From Bedellia somnulentella (Eukaryota > Arthropoda > Insecta > Lepidoptera > Bedelliidae), in assembly GCA_963576735.1 (NCBI GenBank), contig OY755177.1, positions 3,410,001 to 3,474,000 on the forward strand: DNA of 64,000 nt, written 5' to 3'. Position 1 is the stretch's first letter. Each line of letters opens with the position of its first letter. Position numbers and translations under genes: made by a program. A model generated the notes under the pieces. That model searched no databases. It had not been told where the DNA came from and worked only from the letters and a program-made list of their open reading frames with translations. Below, piece after piece: positions 18,901 to 28,235 of this stretch.

Positions 18901-21152
18901 GTTTCCCAGAACTGCTGGATATCTTGTAAGTTATTGAGAACTACATTGCAGTGGAAAGTTCTTGCGTTTCCACTTAAAATCCAACCAAGTTGGGTTTGTT
19001 GCGCGACAGGGAGAGACGAGTCAGCTTTACATACGCCATCCATTAAGATATGTGAATAAACGTCTGCTCCTAATAATAAATCGACCGGGCGACTGATATT
19101 GAATTCTGGATCTGCCAACTTGATATGGTCTAAATATGCCCAATTTGGTTTCGCTACAGACTGGTTTGGTAGAGGTTTTATAAGTTGATTCATTATCAAA
19201 ACATCTGTTTCAAAAGTAAACGAGCTGATGGTTGATAAGCACTTGATAGTTATCATCCCTTTACACTTACTTTCTTTGTCACCAACACCCGAAATTATAC
19301 CATGGCATTTCTTTCTAGGCAACATTAACCTCTGTGCCGCTTTCTCAGTGATAATTGATATCTGAGACCCTTGGTCTAATAAGGCACGCATTGTATAAGA
19401 TGATCCGTCCGCGGCTTCAATATTTAATAAAGCCGTTGGTAATAAAACTTCATACGAGCCACTCTGCAGTGAGGCGTGCGAGCCACTTTTGACCTTATTA
19501 CCTTTATTTTCAGCTGAAGTTACGTTCGATCTGTCTGCACCTTCCTGAGAAAACGCCTCATGAAGTAAACTGTTGTGCCCTTGATTGCACTCACGACATA
19601 CTTTCTCTGATGTGCATGCTTTTTCTTGATGATCGAACAAACAGTTTGGACAGAGATTAAGTCGTTTGACAGTTTTTAATTTCATATTCGCAGGCATGTC
19701 AATGAACTGTTTGCAAAAATAAATTCTATGTTCAAAACTGTTGCATAGCGCACAGTGATATTTTGCTGATGTTACTTTTTTGCTCGTACTAGGCGATTGA
19801 ACTTTAATCTTACTGCTTGATAGGAATGCATTTTTGTAAGAAGTAGGTTGCTGACTACGATTATTGCTAGATTGCTGTTTAAGATGGACTTGGTACTTTT
19901 GTGTCGAAATATTAACATCCTGCTTGCGACGCGAAGTTTCTAGCGTTGTGAATTTTATTTCCAAAAAATCAAGAAATTCTTTCAGGATGGGTAACTCCCT
20001 CGGGTTTTTCACTGATTCCACATAATCTGAGTATGATTCATTATCTAGTTTTTGTGATAGTAGGTACACCAGTATGGGGTCCCATGTTGTTATATCGACT
20101 CCCAGGTTCTTAATAGCATTGACACACTCATGGGTGGTGTCGTGTAATCGTTTTATATGCGCGACGGATTTTTGTTGAATGACCGGTAAATTTGTAAGGG
20201 TATTCATATAAGATGTAAAAACTAGTTTCTTGTTATTGTACCTATGGTTTAATAATTCCCAGCATGTTTCGTAATTATCAGCACTGATAGATAAATGTTG
20301 AATTAGCTTCTCTGCTTCCCCTTTAACTTTAGATTTTAAGAACTGCATTTTTGTGGCTTTCGGTATAGGGTTGTTGTGGATAGCCTCTTGAAACAACTCT
20401 TTAAAGGAAACCCAATTATTATACGACCCATTAAACACCGAAATTTCTATTTTAGGGGTAGTTTGGCTGATATGAGCGACTGACCATATTTTCTTGCTAA
20501 TGAGTTTCTTGATGTACTCGTAATTTCTTTCGTACTCACTGAACATAGCCTCGTATTCTTGATTGGAGCCGTTCAAATCACTGTCAAGTTCCCAATGAAG
20601 ATTGTCGATAGCGTTCCAGCGGGACTGAATGCAACGTAGTAGATCTTCGAGTTCCCATTTCTCTGATACCGAGTCGAGATCTATATTCTTCAATGTGCGA
20701 TGGAAAGCTTTAAAGTTGCTCTGCTGTTTGCGAAGCTGCTCCTCTGTCTTACTCGCAGTAATTGTCGATTTACTCGAGCGAGGCTCCAAGGGTTGGGACT
20801 GAACACCCTCATTCGTAGTGTCGTGAATAAATTCAGGAAGCTTTAACTCAGCAAATGGGGGTGAATCGTAATTACTGATCGCCGACCTGATGGTCGTATA
20901 TCTTACTCTTACTGTTTCTAACTCTTTCTTGATAAAAGCATTTAGTTCTGCATCCAACTGTAAATCCGACGTCAATATCTCATCTACCTTACTCTCATAC
21001 TCTTCCCAATAACTGTCGAGGGTTTTTATTCTTCGCTGGATATACTCGGGTGTCTTCCTACTTGGGCTATCTTTCTTAAAATTGGTAAAGATGCTCTCAA
21101 TTGATTTAAAGAGGTCTTTTTGATTATCAATGAAATCCTTGATAGACGACAT
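15909..21152 (-). CDS. gag-pol: BEL/Pao gag-pol polyprotein
   Basis: 1747 codons from ATG at 21152. Order: coiled-coil-rich gag N-terminus; DUF1759 gag domain at about 238-385 (FNGSYNNWVSFKELF); two zinc knuckles near 466-530 (CALCNSFEHRIYFC, CPNCLFDHQEKAC); aspartic protease around 594 (LLDQGSQISII, with DQG in place of the usual DSG/DTG); reverse transcriptase with YMDD at about 993; RNase H around 1169 (GFCDAS) and WSDSMAVLGWL; integrase with an H2C2 finger ending CVICKKQN near 1508 and the three acidic residues in VDFTGH (1543), SDNGTNF (1607) and GLFEAAV (1659). The frame ends at LTQKNCE because of an A-run at about 15919-15925; the DUF5641 part continues in another frame. Gag and pol are in a single frame, as usual in BEL/Pao. 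Confidence 0.95.
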   Translation of the reverse strand: MSSIKDFIDNQKDLFKSIESIFTNFKKDSPSRKTPEYIQRRIKTLDSYWEEYESKVDEILTSDLQLDAELNAFIKKELETVRVRYTTIRSAISNYDSPPFAELKLPEFIHDTTNEGVQSQPLEPRSSKSTITASKTEEQLRKQQSNFKAFHRTLKNIDLDSVSEKWELEDLLRCIQSRWNAIDNLHWELDSDLNGSNQEYEAMFSEYERNYEYIKKLISKKIWSVAHISQTTPKIEISVFNGSYNNWVSFKELFQEAIHNNPIPKATKMQFLKSKVKGEAEKLIQHLSISADNYETCWELLNHRYNNKKLVFTSYMNTLTNLPVIQQKSVAHIKRLHDTTHECVNAIKNLGVDITTWDPILVYLLSQKLDNESYSDYVESVKNPRELPILKEFLDFLEIKFTTLETSRRKQDVNISTQKYQVHLKQQSSNNRSQQPTSYKNAFLSSSKIKVQSPSTSKKVTSAKYHCALCNSFEHRIYFCKQFIDMPANMKLKTVKRLNLCPNCLFDHQEKACTSEKVCRECNQGHNSLLHEAFSQEGADRSNVTSAENKGNKVKSGSHASLQSGSYEVLLPTALLNIEAADGSSYTMRALLDQGSQISIITEKAAQRLMLPRKKCHGIISGVGDKESKCKGMITIKCLSTISSFTFETDVLIMNQLIKPLPNQSVAKPNWAYLDHIKLADPEFNISRPVDLLLGADVYSHILMDGVCKADSSLPVAQQTQLGWILSGNARTFHCNVVLNNLQDIQQFWETEEITSEQTDLSESDLMCLKYYQDTTIRRSDGRYEVRLPLKDNYQELLGQSRAKAMAQFYKLEQRLSKNQVTAVNYKSFIDEYLALGHMTPSMKDNNNITHCYLPHHCVTREESTTTKLRVVFNASQKTSTGVSLNEVMCRGPNLQQDIQSLIIKWRQFKFAFTADIEKMFRQIWINQEDQYLQMIFWRDSNKKQLQDFKLTTVTYGTKAAPFLAMRTLKQLAHDEKKNYPNSLAPCVLEESFYMDDLIYGAHSIDGAKQIQSDMISLLKSGGFNLRKWKSNTPKLLQSVKADIDNQENFDFKQNESTKALGLGWNPHTDNFTFQSKDFSVCERPTKRVLLSDISKLFDPLGWLAPLTTKLKILFQDVWKTNTQWDEPVPQHICDEWNKIKSSIEIISTYQVPRWIQTEENEICELHGFCDASTKAYAAVVYCKIKKATGVTITLVAAKTKVVPLNKSTSLPRLELCGALLLAKLMDKIVKSLRNYTVQAYGWSDSMAVLGWLSGPSDRWKPFVANRVTQVTTIMPADTWRYVKSKENPADCASRGLTAIQLKELKMWWMGPQWLTTFEPEPLNQMYNTNEELKKNKQVNVTVSFENNVIKQILNKQSTITRATRILAWVLRFTYRTENRKNLTLAELKTATSFIVKFTQREIFFNEITNLNENQNVSKKSKLSIFNPFLDVDGIIRIGGRLQNAALDPEMKHPAIIPNNTRLADLIIDQAHKSTYHGGARLTTAFVRRKYWVIGGYNAVKKRIRLCVICKKQNPTFTPQIMGNLPEPRVNISRPFKKVGVDFTGHIFVKSNKGRGIKTTKGYISVFVCMATKAVHLELVSDLSTSAFMAALRRMAARRGTPSDIYSDNGTNFVGSSRVLQQEYREIIKSINEDMHPELNDMNIKFHFNSPSWPSGNGLFEAAVKSVKFHLKRVIGEQKLTFEEYSTLLTQVEACLNSRLLCALTEDPNDLDVLTPSHFLSSGPTLTIHNTETDLRTRWHLTQKNCE

Positions 21153-21428
21153 TTTTTATGGATAATAATAAAATGGACAGATCTTACTTGATATCTGCTG
21201 CTGATGCTGGTCTGCGACTGCTACTCACAGTATACCTTGATCATACGATGAGTTTTCGATAGGATTTGGTTTGTGTTTGTAAGACACAAAGATAATCCTT
21301 TACGTGGTTTACTGTACACACTTCACTGATTCTGTCCGGTAAGCGAAACTACTGACACAATTCGGCACGCGCGGCGCGTGTATGTAAACGTGTTAGAATC
21401 CTGCTTTCTAGAAGGCTCGAAGGACCAA
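21153..21428 (-). other. BEL/Pao leader with primer-binding site
   Basis: Untranslated region between the 5' LTR and the gag ATG. On the minus strand the LTR end CCCGAACA is followed by T and then TGGTCCTTCGAGCC, the expected position and TGG start of a tRNA primer site. Donor tRNA not assigned. Confidence 0.75.
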
Positions 21429-21458
21429 TGTTCGGGCTGCTCCCGATTATGTGACTGA

Positions 21459-21577
21459 TCTATACTTATAATAAATCTGTAGAGAGGTCAATTCTGTACA
21501 TGAAATATATTTTCAAAATAACCATCAGGTGGTGATTAGGGATCGATACTGATGCCAAAAATGCAATCCGTAAAATT

Positions 21578-21635
<58 letters not shown>

Positions 21636-22458
21636 GGTTTGTATGTTCCTTATGGAAACAAAAACTACTCGACGGATTTTAACGAAACTTGGTACAATTA
21701 TTCTTCATACACCTGCGCAGGTTTTTGTATACTTTTCAGCAGAGTAGTAAAGGGGAATTTTGGGAAATTTTGGGAAAACGGGAGAAGTTACTCCATTTTT
21801 TAAGCTTACGTCGCGTGTGCAGCCTCAATGGTTAAACTTACATAGAAATCATGTGTGACGGAAATATTCTTCATAAAATTATCTAAAAAAAAATCCTGAA
21901 CAGTTTATGTCTATCTTTTACGGTTGACTCACAATAACACGTGTAATTCCTGATAGCTTAGCAGTTCGGAACATTCTGATTATATTTGTTTACTCTTACG
22001 TTTGTAAACCTCTCACTCATCCCTAATTTAAAAATGGTAACATTATTACCTATTCAATAAAAAAAGAATCATAGAAATCGGTAGACAAACACCGAAATTA
22101 TACATAAAATAAGCCACCGCGCCTGTGACCAAAACCAAATCTTTACTAATTTACATATAACATACTAGATGGCGCCAGCAGTTGCATCCTACATCACGTA
22201 ATGAAATGATTTATTTTTTAGATTGTTATAAATACTTCATAGCGTTTTATTTAAAAATTTGCTATTAAACGGAAATACTGAACCGTTCATTAAAGCGCAT
22301 TTAAAATCACCAAACTACACTGTTTAGGGATTGCTATAAATTTAATAAATTGAAAACATTGCGCTGAATTTCACAATGCTTGAGCAGTGACTGAAGAAAG
22401 AAACCTCAGATATTTAAAAAAACAACGCTACCCGTGCGAAGCTGGGACGATCCACTAG
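21459..22458 (+). mobile_element. non-autonomous Helitron, exactly delimited
   Basis: Starts TCTATACTTATAATAAATC and ends CGTGCGAAGCTGGGACGATC then CACTAG, with A before and T after and no target duplication: the Helitron insertion rule. The sister LTR at 13004-13223 supplies the uninterrupted site. No protein-coding capacity. An internal (TCTG)n array has about 13 units. The CCGTGCGAAGC 3' region is the style reported for lepidopteran Helitrons. Confidence 0.95.
21582..21637 (+). repeat. (TCTG)n microsatellite in the Helitron
   Basis: About 13 to 14 TCTG units here, against about 4 at 9413 and about 7 in the minus-strand copy near 41880. Confidence 0.9.
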
Positions 22459-22653
22459 TAATATAATAAAATGATAAACTGATAGTAAATAAAAACTGTA
22501 TTAATGAAGAATAACTTAAATGTAACTGATAACTGATGAGCACGCGTAGCTGTCTTGATAGCTATAAACGAACTGAATAAATAATTAAATAAAACTAATA
22601 GATGAAGTAAAATGCTGACGCACGCTTCTGTACGACCTAACTCGTACACCTTG

Positions 22654-22821
22654 CAACAGTAGTACATATTACTACCGTAGTTTTAAAACAACACCATTTT
22701 CCGGCTTTTCCAGAAAATTCTGTTTTTTTAGTATTTTTTTCTTAATCGTAGGCCATTAAACTGCCCCCAAACCAAAAATCAACTTATAAACTTAATTTTT
22801 TTTGTTTCCGTAACAAGTGGG
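22654..22821 (+). repeat. right end of the piggyBac-like element
   Basis: 168 bp after the BEL duplication, with the subterminal ACTACCGTAGTTTTAAAACA motif and terminal GTAACAAGTGGG, followed by TTAA. Confidence 0.85.
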
Positions 22822-22880
22822 TTAAAGGACAGATTAGTAATGGGTCTCCAGCCACTTCGTCCCAAAACCCCAAAACCCTT

Positions 22881-23377
22881 AATTCGGTATGCAAAGTTTT
22901 TTTTTGGTATTTATTAAATATTTTTATTCGATAGCAAACACGAAAATAAAAGACTAATTTGAATATTTTTCATTTAAAATGAGTAATTGCAAAGTCATGA
23001 TTTTTTAAAGATTGTTTAACTTTTGTACTTAATGACGTCATCGATCGAAAATATCACGTAGCGACACGCAAATAAAGCGAAATGTTTAATAAAAATGTTG
23101 CTGATTGCAAAACATTTCACGAATTCGTGATCTCAAATGAAATTATTAGGATATTATACTAAACAAACCTATGATTTTCGATATTTTATTAATAAACTGC
23201 AAAAACGATTGTCTTTGAAACAACGCTGAAGGTCAAATACTGTTACAGTATTTTGATAAAATAACGGTCATCTTAGCTTTGTTTGATTTAATTTCAAGAA
23301 AATATGTTTTAAAAACATAATATCTCGAAATGGTTTTGTAATCAGCATCACTTTTGTAAAACTTTGCATACCGAATT
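22881..23377 (-). mobile_element. MITE (497 bp), copy 2 of 3, inverted
   Basis: Same ends and interior as 5450-5945 in the opposite orientation, only 56 bp right of the piggyBac TTAA. Confidence 0.8.
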
Positions 23378-24375
23378 GTCTCTTACGTCACCAGCAGCGG
23401 AAAAAAGCGTTTAGTGCTATTCCAAGCTGACACTACAAAGCCATTACTTATCGTAGAGTGCAATTGTCTGTTTTTAATTTGGTCATATTTCTTCAAAGCA
23501 CCTGCTACACATTGTTCAGTCAAACTGAAGTTACTTCATTATAAATTCGCCAACACAGACTCTAGGGTAATAAACAATTCATATTTCTGTTTGCTCGTTT
23601 GTTTCTTTGTGGGGAATTTGCGAAATGAACCCCTTTTGTTCTGTGTGTTTGAAAATACAACTTGGAACAACTTTTGTTTGTTCCACTTGTAAGTTCTGGG
23701 TATGAAAAATAATATACGTGTCATATGTCGCCACTTGTGCGAATTGTTTCAAAAGTTGCCTTGATTATGTTATCATCTTAGATTAATATTAAGATTAACG
23801 TACTTTCACTGTGTTTTATTTTGTCATCAGCCTTTCATAGCTTTGGGGAGAAGTTATGTTAAATTGCTAAAATTAAATTGGCTATATCAAATGGTACAGA
23901 CTTAAGCAAAGCTTGCGAATATAATAAATATAACGTTATTTGAGTTTATTTATTACTTCCTTTCTGGAATATATTTCATTCAATATTTGGAGCCGCACAT
24001 GAGCTCAGATTTTTAATAGGACCACTACCATTAGACCTAATATGAATCTTAACGTCAGTATAGCACAACCACGGAAGACACACTTTTTCAACCACTTTAT
24101 ATCTCTGTGATTAACGAGGAACTATGAGCAAACATAAAAAAATGTGGAATCGGTTTCATGCATGTCACGCACACGGGCCCCTCTAAATAACGCCTTGTCA
24201 TATTTATAGCATCGTAACCGCAATTTGTTTCACCTGTAATTTGATGTACGGGCCATATCGAGGTGAAAAATAGTTACTGGTTATAGTTGGGCATAATAGT
24301 ACCCGGAGATTAAGGGATCAGTCTATCGCTATAAAAAACAGATTCTAATTTTATAAGCAACAAACATATTGTAAA
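23378..24375. other. AT-rich DNA, no assigned feature
   Basis: An open stretch of 92 codons at 23414 has no recognisable domain and I do not call it a gene. Confidence 0.4.
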
Positions 24376-24543
24376 CGCTTTTTGAAGCGAGTTTTGGGCG
24401 ATGCGGTTGTAGACCCATCACCATCAATACATTATTTCTACCATCTTATCCCACATCAACTTCCAAATGTGGCTGAAAAATTTCTAGCTCTGCGGTTTTG
24501 GCTACCCCTTTTAAAGATTTATGGCCGTGAGTTTAAGTATGTG
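24376..24543 (+). repeat. SINE-A 3' two-thirds
   Basis: From GGGCGATGCGGTTGTAGACC to GGCCGTGAGTTTAAGTATG, fused tail-to-tail with the LINE fragment that follows. Confidence 0.75.
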
Positions 24544-24803
24544 ACATACGCACCCTGTTAGTTATGATTGGGGTAGACAAAGACTATCGATTGCCACTGT
24601 GTACATCTATGGCAAACCTCTCGAGGTTAATTTCTACAATTTTTTTCAATATTTGTATACATGCCCTTTTATTTTTTTCACTTCAGACGCCGGCATTTTT
24701 GAACATATTCTCTATTTAATTTAAATGTGTCCTTCAATTATCTGTTGACATTACGATCCATATTAGCTCTATATATTATTTTACCAATTTACTTTTCATT
24801 TCA
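24544..24803 (-). repeat. RTE-like LINE 3' fragment, decayed
   Basis: Tail GGGGTAGACAAAGACTATCG, then coding remnants that align block by block with 50184-50718 (ACATGCCCTTTTATT, GCCGGCATTTTTGA, TTAGCTCTATATATT). Many indels; no open frame. Confidence 0.7.
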
Positions 24804-24867
24804 CCAATAAGTTATTTTAAAGATAATTAACTTATATAAGATGGTAATATAAATTTAAATCTTTTTG

Positions 24868-25078
24868 TTCATGAAAACCTCATGTGGGGATTATTACTAA
24901 TAAATAAAGGAAAGAAAAATTTCGACACAGGCGGGATTCGAACCCGCGACCTCGGGTATACGCCCCCGTCGCTCTTGCCAATTGAGCTACCGTGTCAATG
25001 GCTGCCAGCGCGAAATTCTTCTATCCTTTATTTCTTTTACACATTTTAGTAGTGTTTGCGTTTCCTACCTCCCGCCTG
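24868..25078 (-). repeat. T-module repeat, copy 3 (most complete simple form)
   Basis: Minus-strand order: GGAAACGCAAACACTACT, AAAGGATAGAAGAATTTCGC, GCTGGCAGCCATT, the tRNA-like core, CGAAATTTTTCTTTCC, ATAATCCCCACATGAGG, TTTTCATGAACAAAAAGAT. About 210 bp. Confidence 0.8.
24924..24996 (-). ncRNA. tRNA-like core of T-module copy 3
   Basis: 73 nt with the enlarged anticodon loop of copy 2, A box TAGCTCAATTGG and B box GGTTCGAATCC. Confidence 0.6.
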
Positions 25079-25604
25079 TGTGTAATAGATACTTTTATAC
25101 TTTCTTTGATTCGGACTTCGTCAAAAAATGATTTCTATCTGATTAAATATGTTTGCGCCGACTTTGTTGCACACTAACTTAAAAAAGTCCAAAATCCTTA
25201 CTCACCTAGTACAAATACCAACGGAAACAGAGGGTGCAATGACATTCCAAACCATCATTTACTAATTTGGACATGAAATGGCAATTCAAGTATTACATTT
25301 TAATGTACTACTCGAATTGCAAATAAAATTAAAAAAACGTAAAAATAAAGACCACCAAAAAGACATTTCACGTTGAAATTGTTGGAAAAAGTAACTTTAA
25401 GACGAGTCAATGTAATGATGTGTAAAATTCAATTTATTTTGAAAACGCCTCACGCATACAAATGCTTTGGGTCGGGCCCTGTAACTAATCTAATCAAACT
25501 TTAAGGCCAACGTGCGGTTTTTGTTGGGGTACATCTAGAAAGGGTGTGACTACTGTCGATGGGAACGCGACGCGCGATTTTAATAATTAATATTATTTAG
25601 CCAT
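25079..25604. other. AT-rich DNA, nothing recognised
   Basis: No repeat or coding signal seen. Confidence 0.4.
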
Positions 25605-25843
25605 GCAGTGCCGGCTTAGAATGTCACTTCCCCTTCCTACCCGCGGGTGTCGGAAGAGGCGTCTACGGCATTGGGGCCTTTTAAGTGTTTTTTGGGTGAT
25701 GCGGTTGGAGACCTTCTTCACCTTCATTTTTACAATCTTTTCCTAACTCAGCTTCCAAAAGCGGTTTTAAGGAATTTCATATTCTGAGCACTGGCTACCC
25801 CTGCTAGAAACTTATAGCCGTAAGTATATTATGTATGTATGTC
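25605..25843 (+). repeat. SINE-A copy, full length, diverged subfamily
   Basis: Starts GCAGTGCCGGCTTAGAATGT and ends ATAGCCGTAAGTATATTATG. All internal blocks are present. Confidence 0.8.
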
Positions 25844-26272
25844 TACTCTAAAGAATAATGCTATACATGAATAACACAACGGTTTCAAATATTATCATAC
25901 AAAAACATTTACTATAATCACACCTGATGTTTTATGCTAAATCACTTGATCCAATAAACTTCAGAATTACTTTCTATTGTTGGACTTAAAATGTACAGCG
26001 TATAGAGAGTAGCTTTCATTAAATTGTACCTTTATAGCCAAAAAGGTTCTTTTGTCTTGTTAATAGATATTTTGTGAATACCTATTTAACTATTTATTTT
26101 ACCAGCAACTATTTTGATTATATCTTCAGATAATAAATTAAAAGTTAAGTAGATTTTGTGCAGAGATTTATTATTTTACGACGGGCAATATTTATTGCGC
26201 TTTTTGTACATATTTTCATATTGAATTTATTTAAAAAGAACAATTTTTTTTTTCATAACCATATTATAACTA
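25844..26272. other. AT-rich DNA, nothing recognised
   Basis: No repeat or coding signal seen. Confidence 0.4.
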
Positions 26273-26496
26273 TACATACATACAAATACTCACGGCTATA
26301 AATCCCAAGAAGGGGCAGCCAGAAATTTATATTAGGAAATTCCTTAGCCACTTTTGGAAGTAGAGTGGGAAAAAGATTCTGAAATAAAGGTTCTTGGTGA
26401 TGGTTCTCCAACCAACTCGCTTAACTATTTCTTTAAAAGCCCCAATACCCTTAGTCACCTTTTAGGATCACCCACGAGTAGGAATGTGATAACGCT
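26273..26496 (-). repeat. SINE-A copy, head truncated
   Basis: (TACA)n tail, GGCTATAAATCCCAAGAAGG, through to CCCACGAGTAGGAATGTGAT. The final CCGACACTACACAGC head is lost. Confidence 0.75.
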
Positions 26497-27023
26497 ATTA
26501 CGCGTTTATGCGAGCGAATATTATAACCATGGCAAACGATTAAGTACGAAGAAATAAAAATAATGTTCCGCCCGTATTATAATTTGCATTGGACAGTCAC
26601 GTTTTATAAGATTATAATGTCATAATTAACACAGCCTTGTAATGCAGAAATAAATTAACATAGCCTGTAGAGACAAAATGGTTTTAGAATACAAATAAGT
26701 AAAGTTCTTTGAAGTTAATGTTTTTACGCGAATTTCTTTGTTACCGTCAAAATAGGCCAGGGTTGATTTAACGCGTCAAAGAAGTGGCTAATTAAAAGTT
26801 AGACGAAATTATTTAAGTTTGGAAGTATTTATGGAACATTTCATGTTGGTGACATTACAAAGAAAATTGTATTGATAGTTAGACAGTGGGTACGGGGGAG
26901 ACTTTATATTAAGAAGAGAATTTGCAGTTCACAGTAGAAAGTTTATTTATTGCAAAGGTATTTGGAAACCCATACCATTGTTATTTAATGAACAACCCCC
27001 CTTTCATTTTTTAAGATAAAATT
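26497..27023. other. AT-rich DNA, nothing recognised
   Basis: No repeat or coding signal seen. Confidence 0.4.
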
Positions 27024-27116
27024 ATATATACATAGACATATTATACACAGATCAAGTAAGCCCCAAACTAAGTATAACTTGTATGATGGGATACTAATTA
27101 AACTATGTATTTAATA
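27024..27116 (-). repeat. SINE-C 3' fragment (left half of a 93-bp duplication)
   Basis: 93 bp nearly identical to 27365-27457 (three mismatches seen). It is the 3' end of SINE-C and lies directly left of the SINE-A insertion. Confidence 0.85.
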
Positions 27117-27364
27117 CATACACACATATACTCACGGCTGTAAATCCCTAGAAGGGGTAGCCAGAGCTAAGGAATTAGAAATTCCTCAGACACTTTTGGA
27201 AATGTGAGTGGGGAAAAGATGGTAAAAATAAAGTTTGTTGGTGATGGGTCTCCAACCGCATCGCCCAAAAATCCCTTAAAAGCCCCAATACCGTTAGTCG
27301 CCTCTTACGTACACCCTTCGGTAGAAACGGGGTAGTGATATTCTAAGCCGACACTACACGGCAC
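27117..27364 (-). repeat. SINE-A copy inserted in SINE-C
   Basis: Full-length minus-strand copy, tail at left (ACATACACACATATACTCAC), head at right (CCGACACTACACGGC). The flanking repeats are 93 bp, far longer than the 11-bp duplication around the copy at 36808. Confidence 0.85.
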
Positions 27365-27597
27365 ATATATACATAGACATATTATACACGGATCAAGTAA
27401 GCCCCAAACTATGTACAACTTGTATGATGGGATACTAATTAAACTATGTATTTAATATTATATAATACACATATTAATAACATCCAAGACTACGAAAAAA
27501 TTACATATGCACATCACATAAATTTTGCACTCAGTGGGAATCGAACCCGAAACCTCCGGACCGAAAAGCCTATCAACTCGGCCACGTATGCAGTCCA
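27365..27597 (-). repeat. SINE-C, full copy
   Basis: The minus-strand head resembles a class II tRNA (Ser/Leu style): ACGTGGCCGAGTTGATAGGC, then GTCCGGAGGTTTCGGGTTCG and ATTCCC (B box). The body is AT-rich with GGATGTTATT and TACAAGTTGTACATAGTTTG, then CTTACTTGATC and TAATATGTC. Relatives at 32944 and 44263. Confidence 0.8.
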
Positions 27598-27944
27598 AAG
27601 CTTAGTCTTATTTAGCTAACACACTACATTTTCAGTTGCTATCGTACAATTTGTAACTCGTCGTGTAATACACAATAATTCTAGCCGTTACTTAATTCGA
27701 TATAAAACTAATCCTTAAATTCCTATTGTATAAAACATGGATACATTAATTTTTATTTTATTTATTTATTTGCATAAGAAAACTAAAATACTTAAAAATG
27801 TGAGGAACTTTAGCCTTACAATTTTGCCAATGAAAATATGAAACCTTAATCCTTCTTTAATTTATCAATAAACTTAAATGTAAAATATGAATAATAAATA
27901 TATAAGAACAAAATTAAAATACACACATACACTTAATTCGAATG
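27598..27944. other. AT-rich DNA with a (TTTA)n run
   Basis: A TTTATTTATTTATT stretch near 27760, resembling the one at 8031, may be a LINE 3' tail read on the minus strand. Nothing coding. Confidence 0.4.
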
Positions 27945-28235
27945 TTTTTGTTCATGAAAACCTCATGTGGGGATTATTGCTAATAAATGAAGGAAAAAAT
28001 AAAGGACTGAAAAATTTCGACACAGGCATTCCGACACTTCCGAATTGTGAAAAATCGGGAACGTAAACACTACTTAAAAAGGTGTAAAAGAAACAAAGGA
28101 TAGAAGAATTTCGCACTGGCAGCCATTGACACGGTAGCTCAATTGGCAGAGCGAAGGGGGCGTATACCCGAGGTCGCGGGTTCGATTCCCGCCTGTGTCG
28201 AATTTTTTCATTCCTTTATTTATTAATACACATAC
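27945..28235 (+). repeat. T-module repeat, copy 4, foldback form
   Basis: Begins with the TTGTTCATGAAAACCTCATG arm and a stub AAAAATTTCGACACAGGC, then the upstream flank and a complete tRNA-like core ending GCCTGTGTCGAATTTTTTC. The stub and the end are inverted copies, so the unit can fold back on itself. Confidence 0.75.
28128..28199 (+). ncRNA. tRNA-like core of T-module copy 4
   Basis: Acceptor, D and T stems intact. The anticodon stem is weakened (GAAGGGGGCGTATACCCGA). Confidence 0.6.

Larger units (their letters stand above)
13004..22648 (-). mobile_element. full-length BEL/Pao retrotransposon with env
   Basis: Minus-strand element bounded by LTRs (13004-13223, and 21429-22648 which contains a Helitron) and a CCTTG duplication. 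The interior holds gag-pol (15909-21152), an env-like frame (13601-15916) and an untranslated leader (21153-21428). Without the Helitron the LTRs are both 220 bp and differ at one visible base, so insertion was recent. It interrupts the piggyBac element at 13003/22654. Helitron disruption of the 5' LTR and a frame break before env make autonomous activity of this copy unlikely. Confidence 0.95.
21429..22648 (-). repeat. 5' LTR of BEL/Pao element, split by a Helitron
   Basis: LTR sequence lies at 21429-21458 and 22459-22648 (220 bp in total). The 1000-bp gap between is the Helitron. The LTR bases are otherwise one mismatch from 13004-13223 (AAATAAAAAC versus AAATGAAAAC). Confidence 0.95.
11554..22821 (+). 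mobile_element. piggyBac-like element, internally deleted and split by a BEL/Pao insertion
   Basis: Terminal inverted repeats CCCACTTGTTAC (11554) and GTAACAAGTGGG (22810-22821) flanked by TTAA. A subterminal motif ACTACCG(T)CGTTTTAAAACAAC recurs in direct orientation near both ends (11565 and about 22669). Without the 9645-bp BEL element and its 5-bp duplication the remnant is about 1.6 kb, against roughly 2.4 kb for intact family members, because the first part of the transposase catalytic region is deleted. Confidence 0.88.

Noticed and set aside
21582..21637. CRISPR-like repeat array
   Set aside because: It is a 4-bp microsatellite without spacers, inside a eukaryotic transposon.
23414..23692. 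Small protein gene (92 codons)
   Set aside because: No domain, low-complexity composition, and random open frames of this size are expected in this much sequence.
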